Part shown: positions 1 through 7,075 of the stretch, in pieces
Position numbering within the stretch: the first letter of the stretch is position 1
Layout of the letters: the number at the start of each line of letters is the position of its first letter
Assembly (NCBI GenBank): GCA_037141055.1
Contig: JBAXDH010000001.1
Coordinates: forward strand, 1 to 64,000
DNA from: CAIVAT01 sp037141055
Lineage (GTDB): Bacteria; Bacteroidota; Bacteroidia; Bacteroidales; FEN-979
Direction of reading: 5' to 3'
Length of the DNA: 64,000 bases
Notes under the pieces: model-generated
The model's input: the letters and a program-made list of their open reading frames with translations, nothing else
What the model was told of the DNA's origin: nothing
The model's database searches: none
Translations under genes and position numbers: made by a program

Positions 1-2
1 CA

Positions 3-176
3 AAGCGAACTTTTAAACTCAAAGTAAAAGAGTTTGAACCAGAGAAGAAATTGGTGGATTAATGTTCCCTCTTTCAAAAGGTTTCAGGAACAGTTAAAAT
101 CTAGCGGACTTGAAGTTCCATCAAAACAAAATTTTTTAACATTAGTAGATTCATCAACTAACATTTATAACTCGTA
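3..176 (+). pseudogene. Possible decayed coding remnant, SRPBCC-like
   Basis: Three short stretches in shifting frames read like pieces of one eroded protein. The first, from base 3, is KRTFKLKVKEFEPEKKLV and ends at a stop at 60-62. A middle piece containing LMFPLSKGF follows, then FQEQLKSS from about base 82 runs to a stop near 176. The first piece resembles the middle of SRPBCC/START-like (AHSA1-type) proteins, and the order of the pieces fits that fold, but this rests on short matches. The left part is cut by the window edge. It could also be random AT-rich sequence. Confidence 0.25.
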
Positions 177-180
177 ATAT

Positions 181-465
181 GAAAACAATTTTAGTCATGG
201 GTGCAACAGGACGACAAGGTGGTGCTGTTATAGTTATTTGATTCAATAAAGTCAGGCAAAAAACATCAGATGATTGCCCTTGATTATTGTCAAATTAGTG
301 ATGGATAAAGAACTGTATCTGATGTTTAATTGGTTTTATGAAAAAGGGTTTACCGCTAATTTAGAAGAAACAAAAAACAATTTTCCATTGGTTAAAGTTA
401 CAACGCTGAAAGAATTTTTACTCAACGAAAAATGGCAACGATGGAATAAAAAAGGAAGCGTTTAA
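181..465 (+). pseudogene. NmrA-like NAD(P)-binding protein, internally deleted remnant
   Basis: At 181 an ATG opens a 20-codon reading frame containing MGATGRQGGAV, the glycine-rich dinucleotide-binding start of NmrA-family Rossmann proteins (GATGxxG). It stops at 238-240. From about 300 another frame reads DKELYLMFNWFYEKGF and continues to a stop at 465, which resembles the C-terminal end of the same family. The roughly 200 residues normally between them are missing, so I read this as one gene that lost its middle by deletion and is not functional. A short C-terminal protein could still be translated from 274, but there is no reason to expect activity. Confidence 0.55.
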
Positions 466-488
466 AACAAATTCAAAACAAAGATTAT

Positions 489-896
489 ATGAAAAATGCA
501 ATCGGAACAAAAGAAAACCCTTCAGTTTTAAAAACACCTCCCCTGACATCGGAATATACCATGCACGTTGATGAAAAAGAGGGTAAGGAAGTTTTAGTTT
601 GCACAGTAGGCAAGACGGTGTTGTTATACGACATCCGTTGTCTGACTGACCTTCATTCAATGCTAAAAAAGCACGGGGACTGGATGGAACTTGGCAGTGC
701 TGATGAGCAGAAACCTGCAAAGGACGGAACGGTAGAAGCTTGGGGACGATCAGAGAAAAATCCAGTTAAAGGTTGGTATGGCCTTAAGAAAGGACTTCGT
801 GGGCGTTTTGGAATGTATATTCCTCCTTTAATGGAAAAACTTGGACTTGCAGAAGTGACACACGATGCAAAGGGAAACAAAATGAAAGCGAAGTAG
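489..896 (+). CDS. Conserved hypothetical protein, 135 aa
   Basis: This is an intact small soluble protein with no signal peptide, membrane segment or Cys motif. It has the look of a compact conserved family seen in many bacteria: an N-terminal KNAIGTKENP segment, a central hydrophobic strand VLVCTVGKTVLLYDIRC, an EAWGR motif, and a basic GLKKGLRGRFGMYIPP segment near the C-terminus. I do not know a demonstrated function and do not propose one. It lies 23 bases after the NmrA-like remnant and runs into the fragment of a reversed ATPase gene, so it is the intact survivor among eroded neighbours. The ATG at 489 begins the recognisable family N-terminus. Confidence 0.7.
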   Translation: MKNAIGTKENPSVLKTPPLTSEYTMHVDEKEGKEVLVCTVGKTVLLYDIRCLTDLHSMLKKHGDWMELGSADEQKPAKDGTVEAWGRSEKNPVKGWYGLKKGLRGRFGMYIPPLMEKLGLAEVTHDAKGNKMKAK

Positions 897-900
897 CAAC

Positions 901-1047
901 ACAGTCAAGCAGCAGAAATGATCCTTCAGTCCGGGCAATGGATTCAAGCAACGTGGTGTTTCCCGACTGCCGCGGACCCAAAACTAAAATAGCTTTTCCG
1001 CTGTTTAACTTTGATTGAATGATGGAAGTCAGTTCTCGGAGTATCAT
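901..1047 (-). pseudogene. N-terminal fragment of an AAA_14/DUF4143-type ATPase
   Basis: Read on the minus strand from 1047, the frame starts MILRELTSIIQSKLNSGKA and continues with LVLGPRQSGNTTLL, the P-loop region of the large AAA_14/DUF4143 ATPase family (normally about 380-400 aa). The Walker A lysine is replaced by asparagine (GPRQSGNTT instead of GPRQSGKTT). Homology ends near base 901, where the frame runs into the antisense of the preceding gene. Only about 49 codons remain. The missing lysine and abrupt end both say it is non-functional, left by a deletion or recombination that joined it to the 489-896 gene. Confidence 0.6.
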
Positions 1048-1079
1048 ATTTCGATTATAATCCCCAAATGAACCGCGAT

Positions 1080-1089
1080 CCCTGCAGGG
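1080..1089. other. 10-bp perfect palindrome
   Basis: The sequence CCCTGCAGGG reads the same on both strands. It lies beyond the 5' end of the ATPase fragment. No function can be assigned; it is noted because it sits near a likely recombination junction. Confidence 0.3.
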
Positions 1090-1129
1090 GCGTCGGTCAA
1101 TTAGTAAAATTTAGTATATGTATCATATT

Positions 1130-1148
1130 AGTCAGGTTAAACCTGACT
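1130..1148. promoter_or_regulatory. 19-bp inverted repeat upstream of hipB
   Basis: AGTCAGGTT and AACCTGACT form a perfect 9-bp inverted repeat around one base. It lies about 33 bases before the first hipB operator and is unlike the TTATAT-N8-ATATAA sites, so a different protein would bind it. It could be a regulator site or a relic of the neighbouring eroded sequence. Confidence 0.35.
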
Positions 1149-1180
1149 GAGTTACTATGAGACGTAACATTATTTTACCT

Positions 1181-1280
1181 TTATATCCTTAAGCATATAA
1201 ATCAGTATTTTTTTATTGAATTATATTTTAAAGCATATAATATATTATATTTGCATCTGTTTATATCTAAATGCATATAA
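1181..1280 (+). promoter_or_regulatory. Three palindromic hipB operators at 40-bp spacing
   Basis: The half-sites TTATAT and ATATAA, separated by 8 bases, occur at 1181-1200, 1221-1240 and 1261-1280, exactly 40 bases apart. The ten-base right part is AAGCATATAA in the first two copies and ATGCATATAA in the third. The middle copy lies just upstream of the predicted -7 element and the third covers the hipB start codon. E. coli HipB is known to bind TATCC-N8-GGATA sites upstream of its own operon, so the same 8-base spacer supports autoregulation by the encoded HipB here. This is inference from position and symmetry. Confidence 0.7.
1246..1253 (+). promoter_or_regulatory. Predicted hipBST promoter (-7 element)
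   Basis: TATATTTG matches the Bacteroidota -7 consensus TAnnTTTG. A start of transcription a few bases downstream would give a leader of only about 10-25 bases before the hipB ATG at 1271 or 1280, consistent with repression by the flanking operators. Confidence 0.55.
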
Positions 1281-1489
1281 TGAAACGTCTGGCAGAATTT
1301 GTTAAAGAACGCAGGAAGGAAGTTCATCTTACCCAGGAGGAATTTGCCGAACGGGCGGGTGTTGCCTTAACCGTAATACGCAAAATTGAGCAGGGTAAAA
1401 CTACACTGAACATGGAAAAAGTAAATATTGTCCTGAATATGTTTGGTCATGAATTAGCTCCCATAAACAGTAAAGAACTTGCTGAATGA
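1271..1489 (+). CDS. hipB: HipB-like HTH antitoxin of a HipBST system
   Basis: This is a 72-aa XRE/Cro-type helix-turn-helix protein. The motif LTQEEFAERAGVALTVIRKIEQG covers the two DNA-binding helices, and the rest forms the short dimer part seen in HipB. It is the transcriptional repressor and DNA-binding part of a toxin-antitoxin operon. The start may be ATG 1271 or ATG 1280 (MKRLAEF); the third operator overlaps both. Its stop overlaps the hipS start by four bases (ATGA), which indicates translational coupling. The three palindromes just upstream suggest it represses its own operon. Confidence 0.85.
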   Translation: MHIMKRLAEFVKERRKEVHLTQEEFAERAGVALTVIRKIEQGKTTLNMEKVNIVLNMFGHELAPINSKELAE

Positions 1490-1821
1490 GAAGAGGTAAC
1501 GTTTATTATAAAGAACATCTGGCCGGGATTGTCACGGAGACCGATGAAGGCGAATATGTTTTTCAATATAATGAGGAATATGTGAAAGAACATCCATCTG
1601 AGTTTATTTCCTTTACATTGCCGGTTACCGATCAACCCTACGTTGAAAAACGATTGTTCCCTTTTTTTGAGGGGTTAATTCCGGAAGGGTGGTTGTTAGA
1701 TATCGCATCTAAAAACTGGAAAATAAAAAGAGATGATCGAATGGGCTTATTGCTGGCCTGTTGTCAAAACTGCATTGGAGCAGTAAGTGTAATGCCAATA
1801 CCAGGAGAAGATGGAGAATAA
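1486..1821 (+). CDS. hipS: HipS-like antitoxin, HipA N-subdomain 1 as a separate protein
   Basis: This 111-aa protein matches only the N-terminal Couple_hipA region of HipA kinases. It has GNVYYKEHLAGIVTE and FEYN-like strands, then FTLPVTDQPYV, LFPFFEGLIPEG and a final part like the stretch HipA uses before its kinase core. In classical HipBA this domain is fused to the kinase. Here it is a separate gene overlapping the kinase gene by 11 bases, as in the tripartite HipBST modules where HipS, not HipB, neutralises the toxin. The tripartite order B-S-T and the sizes make HipBST a better label than HipBA split by a frameshift. Confidence 0.8.
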   Translation: MRRGNVYYKEHLAGIVTETDEGEYVFQYNEEYVKEHPSEFISFTLPVTDQPYVEKRLFPFFEGLIPEGWLLDIASKNWKIKRDDRMGLLLACCQNCIGAVSVMPIPGEDGE

Positions 1822-2764
1822 GTGTTTATATTGTTATGATCCGGTTAATGGTGCGGTGGATTTTCATGAGAAGTGCTCCTTAAAGTTCTTTGGAACTGCA
1901 ACCCCTCCCAGGATTCCATACTCAATCGGGGAGATGACAGCATTGGCTAAGGAAGTTGTTGAACGCAGCGTGTCAGTGCCCGGGGTGCAGGCCAAATTAT
2001 CTATGTCAATGGTGACGGAAGCCAGGGAGAAAGGTGATGAGCGGTTAACAGTGGTAGGAGCACTTGGGGGACAGTACATATTTAAACCACCATCTGAGCG
2101 ATATCCGGCAATGCCCGAGAATGAACATGTAACCATGCGGATAGCAGAAGCATTTGGGATACGTGTTGTTCCTTCAAGTTTGATACGGCTGGCTTCCGGA
2201 GAATTATCCTATATTACCAAAAGAATTGACCGTACTGATATGGGAGAGAAAATACACATGCTGGATATGTTTCAGATCACAGAGGCATCTGATAAGTACA
2301 AAAGCTCCATGGAGAAAGTTGGCAAAGCAATTCACAATTATTCAGATAACACAACACTTGACAAGGTCCTCTATCTCGAATTATCCATGTTCTGTTTTTT
2401 AACCGGTAACTGTGATATGCACCTTAAGAATTTCTCCATGATTGAAAGTCATTCAGGTTGGCTGTTGGCTCCTGCTTATGACCTGCTCAATGTAGCCATT
2501 GTGAACCCGGAAGATACCGAAGAACTCGCGCTCACCATTGAAGGTAAAAAGAAAAAACTCAAAAGGGAACACTTTGAGCGACTGGGCAAAGGAATGGGAT
2601 TGACTGAGAAACAGATCCAGGGTGTTTTTTACCGGATGATAAAAAACAAGCCAACAGCCGGTGAATGGATCAATAATTCCTTCTTGTCAAAGGAAATGAA
2701 AGAAGCATATCTCAAAATCATAGAAGCAAGATACAGACAATTAAACCTAACTGAATCGAATTAA
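1811..2764 (+). CDS. hipT: HipT-like serine/threonine kinase toxin
   Basis: This 317-aa kinase lacks HipA subdomain 1. It opens with a CxxC...HxxC arrangement (CLYC, then FHEKC) and FFG, as many stand-alone HipA cores do. The Gly-rich loop region SVSVPGVQAKLS has serines 53 and 55, the SxS pair which in E. coli HipT are autophosphorylation sites. YIFKP (Lys92) is the ATP-binding strand, GNCDMHLKN gives catalytic Asp202, and AYDLLN gives metal-binding Asp224. All key residues are present, so the toxin appears active. E. coli HipT phosphorylates tryptophanyl-tRNA synthetase; the target here cannot be read from sequence. Confidence 0.85.
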   Translation: MENKCLYCYDPVNGAVDFHEKCSLKFFGTATPPRIPYSIGEMTALAKEVVERSVSVPGVQAKLSMSMVTEAREKGDERLTVVGALGGQYIFKPPSERYPAMPENEHVTMRIAEAFGIRVVPSSLIRLASGELSYITKRIDRTDMGEKIHMLDMFQITEASDKYKSSMEKVGKAIHNYSDNTTLDKVLYLELSMFCFLTGNCDMHLKNFSMIESHSGWLLAPAYDLLNVAIVNPEDTEELALTIEGKKKKLKREHFERLGKGMGLTEKQIQGVFYRMIKNKPTAGEWINNSFLSKEMKEAYLKIIEARYRQLNLTESN

Positions 2765-2808
2765 CAGAAACAAAAATACGAAAACAATGGCCAGGGCACA
2801 TTCGTAAG

Positions 2809-3030
2809 TTGAAGACAATAAAAAAGCATCTGCCTGATAATCCTGCGGGTTTTTTCTTTGGCGCAACTGAAAGTGAGTTCAATCTGGCAAGATTTCTTGG
2901 TGATCAGTATCGTTTTTGTTTCGTCTCGTTGCACAAAAAAAGCAAAAGCTATACTTTGCTCTCCCTGGAAGAATTAGAAAATTTAATTGTGACCAGAAGA
3001 ATTCAGTATCAGATCAACCTGAAAAAGTAG
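2809..3030 (+). CDS. Small hypothetical protein or C-terminal remnant
   Basis: A 73-codon frame opens at a TTG and ends at 3030, overlapping the convergent DUF2779 gene by 17 bases. It contains GFFFGATESEFNLARFLGD, YRFCFVSLHKK and a final LENLIVTRRIQYQINL. The composition is protein-like and the end resembles the C-terminus of longer accessory-region proteins, possibly nuclease-related, but I cannot name a family. The lack of an ATG and the abrupt start suggest it is the tail of a deleted gene. A functional small protein is also possible. Confidence 0.35.
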   Translation: MKTIKKHLPDNPAGFFFGATESEFNLARFLGDQYRFCFVSLHKKSKSYTLLSLEELENLIVTRRIQYQINLKK

Positions 3031-4375
3031 TAAGCATTTCAAGAATCCTGACCACACTCAGGGTATCCATTTTGCAATAGGCAAGCAGGTTCTCCCGTTT
3101 CACCCTTATCGATTCAGCATCCTCATCTGAATATAGACTATCGTAGGTCATGCTAGCCGTGCCCCCCTCTTGTATATCAAGATTCCCATATGAAAGGTCC
3201 GGGACCATGGCCGGCAGGACCGCTTTCAGCGACCATGATCCGTGCATCTCAGGCATGGTGAGATGTTTTCGTCTGAAAGGCACCGCCAGGTCGGCCATCC
3301 GGTTGATCACCCGGTCGATGCCAGCGCCAACTTCCGGAAAATCACGTGCCAGTTCCCTCAGCCGCGTGTTTTCAAATGCTTGGTTCCAGACGAGGATGCT
3401 GCCATGGTCCCCGATACGGGAAAGCAGGGACTCGATGAATTCAGGGCGTGGATCACACAGGGGAGTTCCAAGGAATTCAAAGTGATCCAAGGATCCATCT
3501 TTCACCTGCTGCACATGCAGGGAATACTGGAAGGGGATCTGCTGGTAGGACCGGCTTTCGTCGTAACGAGGTATGGCGAACTGGATGGTTTCGAAGTCCA
3601 TGGAGTAGAGAGGGTATTCCAGTTCACTGAGGAATTCGTCCAGGGCATCCTGGTCACGGTTGGCCGGCCGGACATCACCTTCTCCGTCGTTTGTCGGACC
3701 GTTTTGCCGACAGAATTCCAGAAAATCGCAGTTGAATGGGTGGTGGCAGTGGTACTCCATCGGAATTTCGGGCATCAAACCCGCCTTGAGCATCTCCTGC
3801 TGGGCCATCAGTTTCGTCGGAATATCCTGTTGCATCGGCAGGATTCGTTCAGTCATGTGTTCGATGGTGAATAATTGGCGGATGTCTATCTCACCGCGCC
3901 TGACGTACTGGTTGTTCAAGTGTACGAGCGACACTCGTTGCAGCGGCAACCCCGACCGGGTTATCACGTAATACTGGAAGGCCACGTCGTTCACTTGATA
4001 TTCCTTAACCTGTGTGGAAGCCTTTACTTCGTAAGCCGCCCAGCCATCGACTTCTTTTACAAGGATATCCATGTAGCAAAGGGTCTCCCCGTCGCTGAAG
4101 GCGGCTTCGTAGATTACCTTTTGGCCATCACCGATCAGATCTGAAGTATACGTAATTGCTTCGAATATCCCGGAATGGTCACCACGACTGGCATCAACGC
4201 CTCCTGGGAATAGTTGCTGTGCAAGCGAACCAATATTGTGCCCAGTGTCAAAAATCTGTTGTTGCGCTTCACTTGTTTCAGATCGTTCTTCGGGTTCATT
4301 CAGATGAAGCCAGAGAGATTTGTGGCATTGCATGCCGCGGATGAAAGACGATTTGCTTATGAGTCTATTTCCCAT
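3014..4375 (-). CDS. DUF2779 family protein, putative nuclease
   Basis: This 453-aa protein is full length for the DUF2779 family. The N-terminal part begins with SKSSFIRGMQCHKSLWLHLN, typical of PD-(D/E)xK/Cas4-like folds, and carries a candidate active-site series around LCYMDILV and YEVKAST (residues about 108-130). The C-terminal part has YSMDFET near the middle, resembling the first acidic motif of DEDD exonucleases with an RNase H fold, and ends with YCKMDT, a possible last motif. Both folds suggest nucleic acid cleavage, but no biochemical role is known to me. It lies in the accessory region and may belong to defence or mobile DNA. Transcription is away from the DnaB-like gene. Confidence 0.75.
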   Translation of the reverse strand: MGNRLISKSSFIRGMQCHKSLWLHLNEPEERSETSEAQQQIFDTGHNIGSLAQQLFPGGVDASRGDHSGIFEAITYTSDLIGDGQKVIYEAAFSDGETLCYMDILVKEVDGWAAYEVKASTQVKEYQVNDVAFQYYVITRSGLPLQRVSLVHLNNQYVRRGEIDIRQLFTIEHMTERILPMQQDIPTKLMAQQEMLKAGLMPEIPMEYHCHHPFNCDFLEFCRQNGPTNDGEGDVRPANRDQDALDEFLSELEYPLYSMDFETIQFAIPRYDESRSYQQIPFQYSLHVQQVKDGSLDHFEFLGTPLCDPRPEFIESLLSRIGDHGSILVWNQAFENTRLRELARDFPEVGAGIDRVINRMADLAVPFRRKHLTMPEMHGSWSLKAVLPAMVPDLSYGNLDIQEGGTASMTYDSLYSDEDAESIRVKRENLLAYCKMDTLSVVRILEMLTTFSG

Positions 4376-4490
4376 AATGGGGTTTTAATTTGTAAAGGTT
4401 AAATATTTATTTCAGATTTCCACACTGATTCAGGTAGAAGAACAATAGATAAATTTTGTTTCTATTCCGAAGAATCTTTTAAACCGTACC

Positions 4491-5330
4491 TTAATCGAAT
4501 TGGATGTGTGTCTCATCTGTCAACAGAAACCTGTTTGACTTGTCGAAGTTTAGCCGGATGTAGCCTCGTATGCCGTTTTCGTTTCGCAGGACATTCAGAA
4601 ACAGTTTTCCTTCGGTGGATATTCCTTTTTCATCCAATTCAATCAGGTAATATTCGGGCCGGTGAATACCAATGATCTTGTTGAATGGGCACGTTAACCC
4701 AATCAAGTGGTCCAGATCCTCAAATGCCGGTGGGTCTTTCTCATGGTCCGGCTCCGGAGATTTAACACTCGCCAGTAATAAAATAGGTGTATTGTACTTC
4801 AAAGTCAGCATTTTAAGGTTGACCGAAATCTCACGTTCTTCCTGGCTCCGGGAATAGGTCCTTATCTCCTTTGACAGGAATATACTGTTAAGCTGATCAA
4901 TGAGGATTATGGAATCATCTGGATATTCGGAATGAAAGCGGGCAATAGCGTTATCAATTTCCTCCAGGAAGTGGACATTATTTTCTATGAAAATGTTGAT
5001 GGCCAAATTGTTTAATTCATTCAGTAACTCGTCATCGTTCACCCGTTGACCATCGCATGGAAGAAGAACAGACCTTAGATCCTTTGCAACAGCAAACGGG
5101 CTTTTTATAGGAGTAATAATTAGAACATGATACCTTTTGCTTAATCCGACTCCGAGGTTCAGCATCAGGAGATTGCCACAATTCCCTTTTTTCGAAGCAA
5201 TAAGAACGAGGTCAGAACCTGAGATACCGCCGATACTTTGATCAATCGAGCTATATCCAGTTTTATATCCTTGGATTTCATAGGATACATTGGCAGGTTC
5301 GCCAAGTATAGTTGTAAGCGATAGGAACAT
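4491..5330 (-). CDS. DnaB/RecA-fold ATPase with degenerate Walker A
   Basis: The protein (279 aa from ATG 5330) resembles the RecA-like C-terminal half of DnaB helicase: GYKTGYSSIDQSIGGI, the strand-loop VLIASKKGNCGNLLMLN in place of the P-loop, Walker B IILIDQLN, and near the end a segment like the DnaB NGxxG motif (ENGIRGYIRLNF). The P-loop lacks GK[ST], so ordinary ATP binding is unlikely. There is no DnaB N-terminal domain. The reading frame is open up to 5600, but that upstream part overlaps the next gene and looks non-coding, and a -7 element at 5377-5370 supports the ATG at 5330. Its role is unknown; a non-catalytic DNA-binding or regulatory relative of DnaB is possible. Confidence 0.6.
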   Translation of the reverse strand: MFLSLTTILGEPANVSYEIQGYKTGYSSIDQSIGGISGSDLVLIASKKGNCGNLLMLNLGVGLSKRYHVLIITPIKSPFAVAKDLRSVLLPCDGQRVNDDELLNELNNLAINIFIENNVHFLEEIDNAIARFHSEYPDDSIILIDQLNSIFLSKEIRTYSRSQEEREISVNLKMLTLKYNTPILLLASVKSPEPDHEKDPPAFEDLDHLIGLTCPFNKIIGIHRPEYYLIELDEKGISTEGKLFLNVLRNENGIRGYIRLNFDKSNRFLLTDETHIQFD

Positions 5331-5369
5331 GTGAAAAAGGATTAGAACATATTTGATCCTGTAAGAAAA

Positions 5370-5377
5370 CAAATATA
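5370..5377 (-). promoter_or_regulatory. Predicted promoter of the DnaB-like gene
   Basis: On the minus strand this reads TATATTTG, a full match to TAnnTTTG. It lies about 40 bases before the ATG at 5330 and within the non-conserved upstream part of the open frame, which is the main reason for choosing the downstream start. Confidence 0.5.
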
Positions 5378-5457
5378 GAATGACACTACGCCAATGTGTG
5401 ACGTGGGCACAAACTTTTATGATCGCATTACACACAATTGACAAATTTCTGAGTGGG

Positions 5458-5997
5458 CTAGGAAACTGACCAAATTTGAAAAGAGGCCTTATCAAATGGT
5501 GAGCATTGATCAGATCGCAGGGAAATATTTTTGACTGAGATCCAAATTTCTTTTTGGATATGATGGGTTGATTCGGGTTCTTTTGAATGATCTTGACCAT
5601 CTGTAGGGCGAAGTTTCATTTTCCTTTCAGGTTGACCTCTTAGTGCTGGCTGTTTTTCTACCTGTTCAATAAGCTCTTCCAGGATCTCAAGGGTGAAGGG
5701 CTTTGCTGAAATAATTAACTTATGGCCCTCGCTCAACACCTCTGGTATATTACCATTTGGTCCAGCCCCGTAACAGTTGTAGCAATACTGGTAGTGAGAC
5801 TGCATCCCATTAATATGGAAATGAAAAGACACATTGACATCCCTTCCCGGGGGGTCACACTCGGCTACTATATTGATAAAGATTTCTTTTCCCCTCCATT
5901 TGAAAGCGACCCGGTTCTGGTAACCATTGCGGTTAAGTTGCCATTGATGAAAGAGTAGTCTTCTCTGTTTGTTCTTTGAATTGTCGGTAGCTTCCAT
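5458..5997 (-). CDS. Hypothetical protein, 179 aa
   Basis: I do not recognise this protein. From ATG 5997 it starts MEATDNSKNKQRRLLF. It contains WRGKEIFINIVAECDPPG, a His-rich strand SFHFHINGMQ, and YCYNCYGAGPNG, where two cysteines and several tyrosines sit together. It then turns charged and low in conserved features. An ATG at 6024 would add nine mostly hydrophobic residues. It lies upstream of and on the same strand as the DnaB-like gene, with 127 bases between stop and start. The two may form an accessory pair, but nothing in the sequence proves a link. Confidence 0.5.
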   Translation of the reverse strand: MEATDNSKNKQRRLLFHQWQLNRNGYQNRVAFKWRGKEIFINIVAECDPPGRDVNVSFHFHINGMQSHYQYCYNCYGAGPNGNIPEVLSEGHKLIISAKPFTLEILEELIEQVEKQPALRGQPERKMKLRPTDGQDHSKEPESTHHIQKEIWISVKNISLRSDQCSPFDKASFQIWSVS

Positions 5998-6058
5998 GAT
6001 AATGATGGTTAAAATTAAAACCAAATGATAAGGGAAACTCAGCGGAACTAGAGGGAAG

Positions 6059-6074
6059 AATGTTCAGGAACATT
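6059..6074. promoter_or_regulatory. Palindrome upstream of the 179-aa gene
   Basis: AATGTTCAGGAACATT is a perfect 7-bp inverted repeat around two bases, 61 bases upstream of the ATG at 5997 and downstream of a possible -7 element (TATTTTTG, minus strand, 6164-6157). It could be an operator. A T-run follows on the + strand, but the loop is too short for a good terminator. Confidence 0.35.
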
Positions 6075-6640
6075 TTTTGACCTTTCGATCCGCATTGTTT
6101 GACCACCGTTGAGTTCCCACTCGGTTGGTTCCCATTTAAGGAATCTTAATGCAACACAAAAATAGTAAAATTTCTCCTACAGTTTATCTGAAAAAATGCA
6201 AAGTGACTTAAAATTTGTGGAAACTACTTCAACCAAATTCGACTGCCAGTTGAGGCTAGACTTAAGTGCTGATGATTGGTGGTGGATTTTTTGTTAAAAG
6301 CAGGATAAGTGGAAATCCACCGGGCTTTACATACATGTATTATACATATAACCGATGTTGGCCGTCCATTTTTGGGGAATTATTGAAAAAATGGGTTATT
6401 CAACATAGAAATGCCTATAAAATCTATTGTATTGAAGGCTTGATGTTGACTAATAAGACTTGCCTAAACATGGAGGGCATTAGGTGAAGTCTTGTTTACA
6501 AGCGTGAAAAAGTGATGAAAAACACAACTTGTATCGAATTTTGATCCTTTGACGGGAGACGAAACCAAGTAATGAAGCGGATGAAACAATCTGAATACAG
6601 CTGGCATTAAAACACCCCAAAATGATACATATTAGCGAAA
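6075..6640. other. Non-coding stretch, island side of tRNA
   Basis: No convincing gene is visible here. The longest open frame (6266-6487, +) has no family resemblance, poor codon character and no promoter. The sequence is AT-rich and probably contains eroded remains of the integration event that used the adjacent tRNA. I looked for an integrase gene next to the tRNA and saw none. Confidence 0.4.
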
Positions 6641-6660
6641 TTTGTTACCATTTTGTTACC
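6641..6660. repeat. Direct repeat of TTTGTTACC
   Basis: TTTGTTACC occurs at 6641-6649 and 6652-6660, 11 bases apart, just beyond the tRNA terminator. Short direct repeats next to tRNA 3' ends are typical of recombinase arm-site regions, but two copies are weak evidence. Confidence 0.35.
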
Positions 6661-6670
6661 CATTAAAATG

Positions 6671-6703
6671 AAAAAGCCCGTAAACATTGACGTTTACGGA
6701 CTT
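6671..6703 (-). terminator. Intrinsic terminator of tRNA-fMet
   Basis: On the minus strand an 11-bp stem (AGTCCGTAAAC pairing with GTTTACGGGCT) with a six-base loop is followed by five T. It lies directly downstream of the tRNA 3' end. Confidence 0.8.
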
Positions 6704-6709
6704 TCGGTG

Positions 6710-6781
<72 letters not shown>

Positions 6782-6998
6782 ATATATTTTTATAGAACTA
6801 CGTTTCTAATTGAGTGTGCAAAGATAGCAATTCTATCCGAAGTATCAAAAAACCAGCATTTTTTTTTATGGAGGAAAATTTTACCAGTTCAACAAAGATC
6901 GCCGGAAACAAATTTGTGCGAAGTCTGTTGATGTCCTGTGGGAATCCTTTCCCAATGGGTCATCAGGCATGGCTATCATACAAACCCGAATTTTTGCG

Positions 6999-7006
6999 TA
7001 CCTTTG
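6999..7006 (+). promoter_or_regulatory. Predicted era promoter (-7 element)
   Basis: TACCTTTG, a full match to TAnnTTTG, lies 70 bases upstream of the era start. The intervening leader has no other feature I can identify. Confidence 0.5.
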
Positions 7007-7075
7007 CAGCGCTAAAGCTTAAAAATCAGAGTGGTTTCCATCCCGCTGGATGCTGAACCACGTTAACACAATACC

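Noticed and set aside
1181..1280. Evenly spaced repeats before hipB as a CRISPR-like array
   Set aside because: The units are short palindromes at a promoter with AT-rich spacers of 20 bases and no cas genes; operators explain them.
1486..2764. HipA split by a frameshift
   Set aside because: Each part has its own start, the overlap is a coupling type, and the tripartite HipBST layout is known; the separate HipS-sized protein fits better.
3242..3874. Open frame of 210 codons on the + strand inside the DUF2779 gene
   Set aside because: It lies fully antisense to a strongly conserved gene, has no family resemblance, and its composition is that of a shadow frame.
4491..5600. Active replicative DnaB helicase
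   Set aside because: There is no N-terminal domain and no GK[ST] in the P-loop, and the first 90 codons of the long frame overlap another gene.
6266..6487. 73-codon frame as a gene beside the tRNA
   Set aside because: No family resemblance, no promoter and unlike codon use; probably a chance frame.
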